Source: Chrysomallon squamiferum (taxonomy: Eukaryota > Mollusca > Gastropoda > Neomphalida > Peltospiridae). Taken from it: a stretch of 27,500 nt of DNA. Below the pieces are notes generated by a model that was given only the letters and a program-made list of their open reading frames with translations, was not told the origin of the DNA and did no database searches. How positions within the stretch are numbered: position 1 is the stretch's first letter; the number at the start of each line of letters is the position of its first letter. This document shows, one piece after another, positions 20,873-27,500 of the stretch. The stretch covers positions 6,126,436 to 6,153,935 of the forward strand of contig CM022674.1 of the NCBI GenBank assembly GCA_012295275.1, in the 5' to 3' direction. The position numbers and the translations under genes are program-made.

Positions 20873-20900
20873 AGTGTGTGTTTCTGTCTGTCTGTCTGTG
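20753..20900. repeat. (CT)n microsatellite with flanking CTGT units
   Basis: About 40 CT units at roughly 20,790-20,868, flanked by CTGTCTCTGT variants. It lies in the intron between 20,677 and 21,275. Confidence 0.95.
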
Positions 20901-21019
20901 TATCTACCTCTCTATTTATCAAAAAGTGGGTAATACCGTTACTGAAGCACCAATACCGGTTTTCTAAATTTTAACGAGTTATGTTGAGAGATGTGTTAGT
21001 TGTTAACATAAGAAAATGT

Positions 21020-21180
21020 TAGTTACTCGGTTGTTGCTAGCGTGCCTTCAGATGCGAGTTCGATGCTCGTCTGTTCAATGTTCCACGTTTACCTGTTTGA
21101 TTGCTGACATGTGTGCCATCCTAAGCGACATTTTGGCGACTAGTGATAAGTATTGTCGGTAATTTGCAAAACCCTACTTA
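21020..21180 (+). mobile_element. Possible tRNA-derived SINE fragment
   Basis: TAGTTACTCGGTTGTTGCTAG at 21,020-21,040 resembles a tRNA D-arm/A box, and GAGTTCGATGC at 21,056-21,066 resembles a B box, at about the right distance. The sequence then changes to mixed composition. It lies inside an intron. No tail or flanking duplication was identified. Confidence 0.3.
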
Positions 21181-21274
21181 CGAACAACATTAACCAGAAT
21201 AGTCCATTTGCGTCGTAAACTCAAAACAAATCTTTGATTTATTTATTTATTTATTTTATTTTATGCTTATTCAG

Positions 21275-21499
21275 ATATGGGATGTAGATTTTAAACTGAC
21301 AAAGGAACTGAATTCTGCCTCGCAGTTTATCTTGGTAAGCAGACTAAAAACCGCGGTCCTGCACGCGGGAAAAGAACTGTGTCTCCGATTTAAGGCGTCG
21401 GTGTACAACCATAAAGAGCTTCGTCGTGATGAGATCAGAGTGAGGGCACGTTTCCTAAAAATATGCGACTCTACAGTTATCAGCAATACTACCCGTTAG
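21275..21499 (+). CDS. Divergent CBM2-like gene: second-half terminal exon
   Basis: Acceptor TTATTCAG ends at 21,274. The frame is phase 0, matching the donor at 20,677. It opens IWDVDFKLTKELNSASQFIL and runs 74 residues to TAG at 21,497. The Trp opening, the FILVSRL strand and HAGKELCLRFKASV align with SLWGG..., SVTVTN and the C-x-G-F-L-G-V segment of the exon at 22,688; Ala-Gly before the last strand is a CBM2 hallmark. From the shared Cys to a shared Phe both copies span 25 residues. A basic tail of about a dozen residues follows and then the stop, so this copy seems to end as a single-domain protein. The frame is clean over 225 nt. Base composition is more GC-rich than the flanks. Confidence 0.6.
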   Translation: MWDVDFKLTKELNSASQFILVSRLKTAVLHAGKELCLRFKASVYNHKELRRDEIRVRARFLKICDSTVISNTTR

Positions 21500-21650
21500 T
21501 CTTTTTGTTACATTCATTTTTATTCTTTTTCTTACTTTGTTTGTTTCTTTCTTCTTTGACAGACTCAAATTATTTTATTTTATTTTATTTTATTTTGTTT
21601 TGTTTTGTTTTGTGTTACTGCATTACTTACCACTTACTTACTGATGTATA
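21500..21650. repeat. Pyrimidine-rich spacer with (TTTTA)n/(TTTTG)n
   Basis: TTTTA units at about 21,572-21,595 pass into TTTTG at 21,596-21,612, followed by the acceptor region of module 2. Only 158 nt separate the stop of the divergent copy from the next module. Confidence 0.8.
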
Positions 21651-21657
21651 GTTTTAG

Positions 21658-21791
21658 GTCAGTCAGCCTATAACTTCACATCCACGTGGATTGGTGGGTT
21701 TGAGTGTCACGTGTGCCTGACACCCAGCACGGATATCTGCGGCGGCTGGGAGGCTGTCATCAAGTTTAGTCCAGCCCTCAAAAGAATCGAC
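21658..21791 (+). CDS. CBM2-like module 2, first-half exon
   Basis: The acceptor ...TATAGTTTTAG ends at 21,657 and the exon reads (GT)-Q-S-A-Y-N-F-T-S-T-W-I-G-G-F, then CHVCLTPSTDICGGWEAVIK and FSP, ending ATCGAC|GTACGT. It is 134 nt, phase 1 in and phase 0 out. Trp-x-Gly-Gly-Phe, the Cys pair and Gly-Gly-Trp are all present, as in the first half of CBM2 domains. The phase 1 start would accept the phase 1 end of a preceding module (TCA GCA G|), giving a Gly codon at the join. This implies a multi-module protein built from repeated exon pairs. CBM2 function elsewhere is binding cellulose or chitin; the ligand here is unknown. Confidence 0.65.
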
Positions 21792-21865
21792 GTACGTTAC
21801 AGAGATCCACTTTTTTTCACGGATCCACTCTTTTTACAGATTCATTAATCTCCAGTCAGAATTTC

Positions 21866-22015
21866 CAAAAAAAAAAAACAAAAAAAAAACACTCCAAAAA
21901 ACCCCTCAAAAACACCAACAAAAACCCAACAACCCCCCCCCAAAAAAAAACACACACCCGCAACAGACAGACAAGAAAACAGACAAACAACAACAACAAC
22001 AAAACAACACAACAA
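21866..22015. repeat. A/C-rich insertion in the module 2 intron
   Basis: Runs of A with C-rich interruptions and CAA units. The matching intron of module 1 goes from the GTCAGAAT landmark to CAATCAACTAAAAAGCAGAA within about 45 nt, so this 150-bp block is extra in module 2. Confidence 0.75.
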
Positions 22016-22109
22016 CAATCAACTAAAAAGCAGAAAAGCTGATATACTGACAAAGAAGCATATCTTATCTACACATATACCCTTACAAATAGAAAGATTA
22101 TTATAGTAC

Positions 22110-22202
22110 GTATGTATGTGTATGTAAATATATACAAGTACACACACACACACACAAACACTCAGACACACATATACCTACATATCGCTACCCATTTATC
22201 AG

Positions 22203-22248
<46 letters not shown>

Positions 22249-22330
22249 CATCCATCCATCCATCCATCCATCTAATCTGTATATCTGTCTACACACACCA
22301 CACACACACCACACACACACACGTATGCCT
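22110..22330. repeat. (CA)n, (CTAT)n, (CCAT)n and CACAC microsatellites
   Basis: CA at 22,140-22,156, about eleven CTAT units at 22,204-22,247, CCAT units at 22,248-22,272 and CACAC repeats at 22,291-22,322, all in the module 2 intron. Confidence 0.95.
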
Positions 22331-22524
22331 GTATATGTATATGGATATGTATATTGTATGATATAATTACATTCTTCGCAACTTACCTTTCTACGTATTT
22401 ACGATTGCGAAAAAAATTAAATTAGCTAAATAAATAAAAATTAAACGACAGTACATCTGCTTGCATGAAATATAAACTGCAGCGTTTGATATGTTGGTGT
22501 ATATATGCGTTCGGGTGAGTGTGA

Positions 22525-22575
22525 TTGTAAGTGTGTGTGTGTGTGTGTGTGTGTGTGTCTGTGTGTGCGTGCGTT
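22525..22575. repeat. (GT)n microsatellite
   Basis: About 14 GT units at 22,530-22,558 with GC-containing extensions, in the module 2 intron upstream of its second exon. Confidence 0.9.
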
Positions 22576-22687
22576 CATTTTTATGTTGTTGTTTTTTTTG
22601 TCATTATCATAAACATGTGAGCGTTGACAATGAGCTGAAACATTCAATTACAATTATTAATATTCATTTATTTACTCGTTTTTTCAG

Positions 22688-22868
22688 AGTCTTTGGGGTG
22701 GCTGTATGAAGAACTTTCAGAACAGCAGCGTCACCGTTACAAACACCGAAAACGACGGTAACATCGAGGCCAAACATAAGAAATGTGTTGGGTTTCTTGG
22801 TGTTACTCGTGAGCAGGTCCAGTTCACTGAGGACACGTTGTCCATTACTGCCGGCTTCACTTCAGCAG
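22688..22868 (+). CDS. CBM2-like module 2, second-half exon
   Basis: The acceptor TTTTTTCAG ends at 22,687. The 181-nt exon is open throughout, phase 0 in and phase 1 out at TCAGCAG|GTACTT. It reads SLWGGCMKNFQNSSVTVTNT, then ENDGNIEAKHKKCVGFLGV and finally LSITAGFTSAG. The opening Trp, the VTVTN strand, the Asn-Gly-Asn turn and the Gly-Phe strand follow the CBM2 second-half pattern (W....vtvtN..w.G...aG....GF.G). The usual second-half Trp in the turn is Asp here, so one of the flat binding-face aromatics may be missing. With the exon at 21,658 it gives one intact domain of about 105 residues. No following exon in phase 1 was found before 27,500. Confidence 0.65.
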
Positions 22869-23235
22869 GTACTTGTCACTAGATGTTTACAACACTGTGA
22901 CACTCATCGGTAAACTTTAAATTGTGACAGTAAAATATACCCACTAGATAAATAAGACATCAACAAGAGTGCAGTTTGAGTTATTTGTTGATATACAGAA
23001 TATATTTTGTTATAATGTAAACAAAAAAAAAAAAAAAAAAAAAATAGAACACAACTCAGTTAATTAGATTTCTGTGGAAACCTGAGTTAAAATACGGAGT
23101 CAGTTGAATCCTAGTTAAAGACGGAATCGCTTGCGGGAGACTCAAGTAATTACGTTAACATCAGTTTAAATTATGTATTTATATCAAACAAGTGTACCGT
23201 TAATGACACATATTACACTGGCTATTGAAGTTACT
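22869..23235. other. Module 2 downstream intron, shared with module 1
   Basis: Contains a single 22-bp minisatellite-like unit at 22,878, then the shared ACTTTAAATTGTGACAGTAA and AACCTGAGTTAAAATACGGA landmarks, and poly-A at about 23,022-23,043. No coding region. Confidence 0.6.
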
Positions 23236-23240
23236 AAAGG

Positions 23241-23432
23241 CTAAAAAGTTTCAACTTCTCTCACTTCACCTGCGTCTTCATCAATCGCAACCATCGTGTT
23301 GTGCAACTGTCCTCTTGTCGCTTCTTCTTCTTCTAAATCCAGAACCTTGAACCTCGACTCAAACCTGATGCCAGTAAATACAAGATTCCTGCCGACGTCG
23401 GTAACAACCGCTGAAGCCTCTTGAGTGGACAC
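23241..23432 (-). other. Unassigned minus-strand open frame (about 63 codons)
   Basis: The minus strand is open from about 23,432 to TAG at 23,243-23,241 and reads ...TQEASAVVTDVGRNLVF..., then VLDLEEEEATRG and AIDEDAGEVREVETF. It begins at GTG, just after an in-frame TAA, and has no ATG in this frame before residue 47, so it would have to be part of an exon or a relic. Composition is protein-like (acidic, mixed) and GC-richer than its surroundings. A weak acceptor-like ACTGACAG lies near 23,443. I recognise no family. It could be a fragment of a decayed transposable element or a chance frame. Confidence 0.25.
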
Positions 23433-23439
23433 ATTTTAA

Positions 23440-24090
23440 AGCTGTCAGTATTTTTAGCCCGGTAATTAACGTAACTTTACAATTTAAAACCTGCTTTTAA
23501 AATTTCGACATGGCGTATTTTCACTTAAAGGTATTGCGTACTGTCAAACAGTACTTTAATTATTTGCTTATATCGGCACTGAGAGGCATTTTATTTACTT
23601 ATGATCATTATTAATACATGTTTATTTAACGTTTGTCGTTGATTTATATTTCCTCTATTTGATAAACAGGGACTAGATAACGTCAAGATTACATACATGT
23701 AAAATATCTGTAGTTAGTACACATAAATAGAAATGTGCCTGATGAAACACAGCTTCGCAGATAACCGAGATTTACGTTAAGCAAAGACGAGATTATCTGC
23801 CTTCGTCACAACTAACTTACTAACAGTGTCCGCTCGCCGGGCGACATAACAACTTGGAACTGTAAAGGATTCATTTATGGATACCATTCTTGACCGATTT
23901 GAAATAGAGATAATAAATTATTCTAGAATCGTATCATACGGATACACATTTTAAATTCTTTCCTTTTCAGAAAAACAACAACAACAACAAACATAAAAAA
24001 AAAAAAAAAAAAAAAAAATGATAATAGTAAAAAAATAATAATAATGATAAAATAAAATTAAAATAACGAAATAAATCAATAATAACTTTT
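23440..24090. other. Mixed to AT-rich stretch without a gene
   Basis: Contains the dispersed segment at 23,745-23,820 (GATGAAACACAGCTTCGCAG...) that is inverted relative to 13,340-13,415, and a poly-A run at about 23,997-24,018. No coding region was found. Confidence 0.5.
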
Positions 24091-24660
24091 TCCTACCCTT
24101 GGATCTGTATGTGTAATCGGGTTACAGAGAAATGTATTATTATAAATTCGTGTACGTGTAAAGACACCAGAGGCGTTCTGCACGTGCAAGTGCATCCTTT
24201 ACCAAGATCTTGTTGACATTTCAAAATCTGACAGGCCGACGAACAGGTGGGTAAAGAAAAAGATTGGAATGAAGGAAAGAACACGAATATTTTGTTAACA
24301 GCTATGGTACAACAGATGCTATGTTTAGTAATTCAGATACTCGTCGGGTTTCTTCTCTCATTTAATAATTGCGTATGAAAAGTACGATTTAGAATTAATA
24401 GCAGATATGCTGAAATCTTATTTTATTAGTTACATTATTTATTTTTTGTTTGTATTTTTAACTAATTAATTAATTAATTTATTTATTTAGTTAATTGTTT
24501 GATTATTTGATTGTTTATTTATTATTATTATGGTTCCATTTCAAAAATCATTTGACAAAATTACTGGGCACATACAGTTATTCAATATTTTCGTTGTAAA
24601 TTAACCAACTAACTAACTAACTAACTAACCAACAAACCAACAAAGTAACAAAGTAACAAA
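24091..24660. other. AT-rich stretch with a donor-like site; no gene assigned
   Basis: One plus-frame stretch (about 24,103-24,205) is Cys-rich with a donor-like CAG|GTGGGT at 24,245, but has no paired acceptor. (TTAA)n lies near 24,464-24,480 and AACT/AACC units at 24,603-24,640. Confidence 0.35.
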
Positions 24661-24969
24661 TAAATAAATATTAAACACACCACGGAGATGTTCGATACCA
24701 CTACTACTATTACTATCGCTGCTACTGCAGCATCTACTACTATTATTACTATTGGTGCTGATTCTAATCTTACTACTACTGTTGCTGCTGCTGATACCAC
24801 CACCACCAGTACTACTACTACGACAAAGATGTCTACATCTATGTATATTACTATTACTACTGCTGCTACTGCTATTACTACAAGAACTAAAAATAACAGT
24901 ATAACTGCAGTGATACAAATAAAATAATGATTTGATGAAATATGCTAATAATGATGCTGACAATATATA
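24661..24969 (-). repeat. AGT-rich repeat with conserved flanks, copy C (inverted)
   Basis: Read on the minus strand: ATTGTCAGCATCATTATTAG then CATATTTCATCAAATCATTA, TTTTTAGTTCTTGTAGTAAT, about 150 bp of AGT/AGC units, then TATCGAACATCTCCGTGGTG. This is the same layout as 17,889-18,295. The Tc1-like element is inserted at its left flank. Ser- and Thr-rich frames across it are repeat translations. Confidence 0.75.
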
Positions 24970-26453
24970 CTCTCCCAAAAAAGAAACGCAAAATGGTTGA
25001 TTTGTTAAATAACTATTGTAAACTGACACATATCAATGTACAAATTATGAATATAATGACATTTGGTAAGTCAAACGTATAGCTTTTGTTACAGTCGCCA
25101 AAAAGCAGGTAACACAAAATAAAGGCTATGATCGTGTTTATTAGCCAAAACGTCCCCACATGCAAACCACGTTACCAGTGCACGTGCGGCACAAGAAACT
25201 TGAATAAGAGGGTTATAAAAATCCCAAGTTTTCGAAAACTTCTGTTCGTTATTTTTGTTCTGACCCAACATCAAACAAATGCCACGACTGAGTGAACCGC
25301 AACGAAACAACGTCATCGGCCGTTTACAAGCTGGCGAATCCTTCTCGGCCGCAGCACGGGTGTTCTATGTATGCCCCAAGAACCATCTTGAGATTGTGAC
25401 ATCGGTTCCAGCAACACCAAAAATACGTGACCGTCCCAGATCAGGTAGACCACGTGTAACCACCAGGGCCCAGGACCGCTACATACGGGTACTTCATCTA
25501 CGGGAAAGAACCATCACGGCTACCTCTGCTGCTTCAGCAATACCAGGTCTGCGTAGAATATCGGCTCAGACAGTGCGCAATCGTTTACGCGAGGCAGGTA
25601 TTCGAGCCAGATGGCCTGTAAGAAGAGTGGTTTTGAATCAACAAAATCATCGATTACGACGTCAGTGGTGTCACGTGCACAGAGTCTGACCTCAGCTACG
25701 ATGGAGAACTGCCTGGTTTAGTGACGAGGCTCGATTTCTGCTTCGTCGAGCTGATGGAAGATGTCGAGTTTACAGATGTCGTGGTGAATGTTTTGCTTCA
25801 AACTGCATACAGGAAGCAGACAGATTTGGCGGTGGTAGTGTGATGGTGTGGGCAGCAATCTCATACACTGGCAGGACCAACCTGGTTCACATCCAAGGCA
25901 ACATAACGGCACAGAAATACCGAGATGAAATTTTGCAGCCACATGTCGCTCCAATTATGAATAATGGTAACGCTGTATTCCAGCATGACAATGCGAGACC
26001 ACATACAGCCAGACTCACAACAGCGTACCTACACAACACTAACATTCAGGTCCTGTCCTGGCCCTCTAAATCTTCGGATTTGAACCCTATAGAGCATTTA
26101 TGGGACGAGTTGGACAGACGACTGAGGCAGCATCAACCATAGCCACCGAATCGTGCTCAGTTGGCATTATTACTACATACAGAGTGGGCCACCATTACTC
26201 AAGGTGTAATTCGTAATGTGATTACTGCCATGGGAAGGAGATGTCAGGCAGTTCTGGACTCCCATGGTGGGTACACAAAGAATTGATATTATACTGTTAT
26301 AACCTTGAACTTTAACCTTTTCAATGTAGTACCATCAATATTAATTGCGAAAGTGTGTGTAAAATGTGAACATTCTGCTGCTTTCTGTTGATCCATTAGA
26401 TGGTAATTCCCAATGTCAATAAAATCTACTTTTGCGTTTCTTTTTTGGGAGAG
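24970..26453 (+). mobile_element. Tc1-like (IS630/Tc1/mariner) transposon
   Basis: Perfect 24-bp inverted terminal repeats at 24,970-24,993 and 26,430-26,453 start CTCTCCCAAAAAAG and are flanked by TA on both sides, the target duplication of this superfamily. The element is 1,484 bp and holds a single transposase frame (25,279-26,286) with DD34E catalytic spacing. An AATAAA lies at 26,418. Identical terminal repeats suggest a fairly recent insertion, although the gene has two stops. It entered at TA inside repeat copy C on the left; the right flank is a (TA)n(CA)n microsatellite. The tips do not begin with the CAGT common in Tc1-like elements. Confidence 0.9.
25279..26286 (+). pseudogene. Tc1-like DD34E transposase with two in-frame stops
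   Basis: One frame of 336 codons from ATG 25,279 to TGA 26,284, close to the usual 340 residues. An N-terminal helix-turn-helix (about residues 5-40) is followed by an AT-hook-like RPRSGRPR at 52-59 and a second helix-turn-helix (about 75-115). Asp149 lies in WFSDEARF, Asp236 in QHDNARPHTA and Glu271 in DLNPIEHLWDEL, with 34 residues between the last two: the DD34E triad. The GGGSVMVWAAISY Gly-rich motif is present at about 183-195. TGA at codon 137 (25,687) and TAG at codon 288 (26,140) interrupt an otherwise clean frame. The first could be a CGA to TGA change at a CpG. The region around residues 33-50 departs from the family pattern. No active protein is expected, but mobilisation by a relative is possible. 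Confidence 0.9.
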
Positions 26454-26517
<64 letters not shown>

Positions 26518-26525
26518 TACATACC
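26454..26525. repeat. (TA)n-(CA)n microsatellite at the transposon's right edge
   Basis: About eleven TA units, then about 18 CA units, then CATA. The transposon's TA target duplication merges with this array, so the exact right boundary rests on the terminal repeat. Confidence 0.9.
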
Positions 26526-26569
26526 ATGTCTTTTTATTTATAAGGCATATTTATGTTTTTTCACTTTCT

Positions 26570-26637
26570 GACTGTAGCTCAATGAATCTATAAAAAAACA
26601 GATTGGATCCATGAAAAAGTGGATCTCTGTGACGTAC
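26570..26637 (-). repeat. Intron relic next to the inverted CBM2 half-exon
   Basis: On the minus strand GTACGTCACAGAGATCCACT, then TTCATGGATCC and CTACAGTCAGAAAGTG, match the intron start after 21,791 and 16,842. Confidence 0.6.
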
Positions 26638-26752
26638 GCTGATATTTTTGATAGCTGGAATAAACGTGATGAGAACTTAGCAGCTGCTGTAGATGTCCGT
26701 GACACACAAACCCACCAATCCACGTGGATGAGAGGTGAATAGGTTGACTGAC
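26638..26752 (-). pseudogene. Relic of a CBM2-like first-half exon, inverted
   Basis: Minus strand: acceptor GTTTACAG then GTCAGTCAACCTATTCACCT, then CATCCACGTGGATTGGTGGG and TTTGTGTGTCACG, matching the exon at 21,658. It ends ATCAAAAATATCAGC|GTACGT. It is 115 nt against 134 in intact copies: about 19 nt covering the CLTPSTDI part are lost, which breaks the frame. The CTCTCATCCACGTGG start also differs from TTCACATCCACGTGG. It retains both splice sites but cannot encode the domain. Orientation is opposite to modules 1 and 2. Confidence 0.7.
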
Positions 26753-26759
26753 CTGTAAA

Positions 26760-26990
26760 CATATATTAACAAGTAAGTGTTAAGTAAGGGAGTAAATGAA
26801 AGTGAAATAAAAATAATAAATAAATAAATGATAATTTGAGCGAGTCAGAAAAAACAAAGGAAGAAAGAAAGATAATAATAATAAATACATATTTTGCTAT
26901 TACTATATAAAATAACTTTCAGCTTTGTCCAGTAATGTCGCCGAATAAGATGCATCTGATATAGAGAATAAACCATTACAAAGTAATCAC
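26760..26990. other. AT-rich stretch, no gene
   Basis: AAAT and AAG-like degenerate repeats at 26,800-26,890. Nothing else is recognised. Confidence 0.5.
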
Positions 26991-26992
26991 AG

Positions 26993-27155
26993 TAGTGCTA
27001 GTGGTTGTCATTATCTTTGTTGTTGTGGCAGTAGTTGTTATCGTAGTTGCAATAATAGTAATCACAGCAATAGTAGTAACAGCTGTGGTAGTGATGGTCG
27101 TAGTGGCAGTAGTATTAAAAGTACTGGTAAAAGTAATCGTAGTAGTAGTACAGTC
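26993..27155. repeat. Degenerate AGT/GTT repeat
   Basis: AGTAGT, GTAGTT and AATAGTAGTAAC variants. A Val/Ile-rich plus-strand frame across it (26,995-27,210) is a repeat translation, not a membrane protein. Confidence 0.75.
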
Positions 27156-27159
27156 ATCC

Positions 27160-27500
27160 TCTATCCGGTTAATATTTCAGAAAACAGATTCCTATGCAAA
27201 CGATCATTAAAAATGACTCTAAAATAAACAAAGAAGAACCGATCTTGTCTACGATCGTTAAATCTGTGTAAATCATCAATGAAACAAAGTTCCATATTGC
27301 GTTATATTTCGTGAAAAATCTAGCAATGTCATGCTAAATAGCAAAAACACAAGAAGCAAACTGGTGGGCTGAAACCATCATGGGGCAGTGTAATCTGCGG
27401 TCTTAATGGCGTATTTTTCTTTAATATAAATACAGAAGTTAAACTTATATTAACGTAATTACTTGATTCTTCCGTGAACGATTCCTTCTTTAAATAGGAT
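27160..27500. other. Mixed AT-rich end of window, nothing recognised
   Basis: No repeat, splice pair or open frame of note was found in the last 340 bases. Confidence 0.4.

Noticed and set aside
21271-21486. Minus-strand 71-codon frame opposite the CBM2 terminal exon
   Set aside because: The plus strand has splice sites, a matching phase and domain alignment to other modules. The minus frame is its shadow.
24093-24284. Minus-strand 61-codon Cys-containing frame as a secreted peptide
   Set aside because: No signal peptide, no splice context, and no recognisable Cys framework. Not supported as a gene.
25718-25954. Minus-strand frame inside the Tc1-like element
   Set aside because: It is the shadow of the transposase frame, whose DDE residues are read on the plus strand.

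Overview
This is AT-rich, intron-bearing animal nuclear DNA, not bacterial DNA. It is packed with microsatellites (AAT, ACT/AGT, CA, TA, CT/GA, AAAT, CAAA, poly-A/T). It carries GT..AG splice sites, two cut-and-paste transposons of eukaryotic type (a Mutator-like element and a Tc1-like element), and a tandem family of short secreted-type domains resembling carbohydrate-binding module family 2 (CBM2). CBM2-like modules together with this repeat load suggest a mollusc or other lophotrochozoan, but this is an inference with no marker gene behind it. Most long open frames are translated microsatellites and are not genes.

Left part (1-5.8 kb): a probable three-exon minus-strand gene. A TATA box and E-box lie near 5,270-5,281. 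A first coding exon at 5,217-5,182 begins with an N-myristoylation-type start (MGNSNS). A 439-nt central exon spans 1,295-857, and a terminal exon at 581-498 ends in TAA. All junctions are phase 0, but the central exon carries an apparent one-base frameshift. Its long first intron is filled with simple repeats.

Middle (5.8-12.3 kb): almost wholly simple repeats, with one probable tRNA-derived SINE (about 7.57-7.80 kb), a 76-bp tandem duplication, a more complex island (11.24-11.66 kb) holding a 50-codon ATG frame, and a 600-bp GA-rich block with higher-order structure.

Right part (12.5-27 kb): a duplicated and rearranged CBM2-like locus. Modules are encoded by exon pairs: a 134-nt first half (phase 1 in, phase 0 out) and a 181-nt second half (phase 0 in, phase 1 out). 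There is one module with an in-frame stop (16,709-17,456), one open module (21,658-22,868), one divergent module with a signal-peptide-like start and its own stop (20,503-21,499), and two minus-strand relics (13,052-13,089 and 26,638-26,752). A 3.2-kb segmental duplication (about 15.0-16.3 and 18.2-19.45 kb), a 22-bp minisatellite grown inside one paralogue's intron, and ACT/AGT-rich repeats with conserved flanks share the area. A Mutator-like element (13,425-14,795, 9-bp target duplication) and a Tc1/mariner DD34E element (24,970-26,453, perfect 24-bp terminal repeats) are inserted here. Both transposases are broken.

The most interesting content is the CBM2-like exon-pair array with its birth-and-death signs, and the small possibly myristoylated gene at the left. 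No CRISPR array, rRNA or complete tRNA gene was seen.
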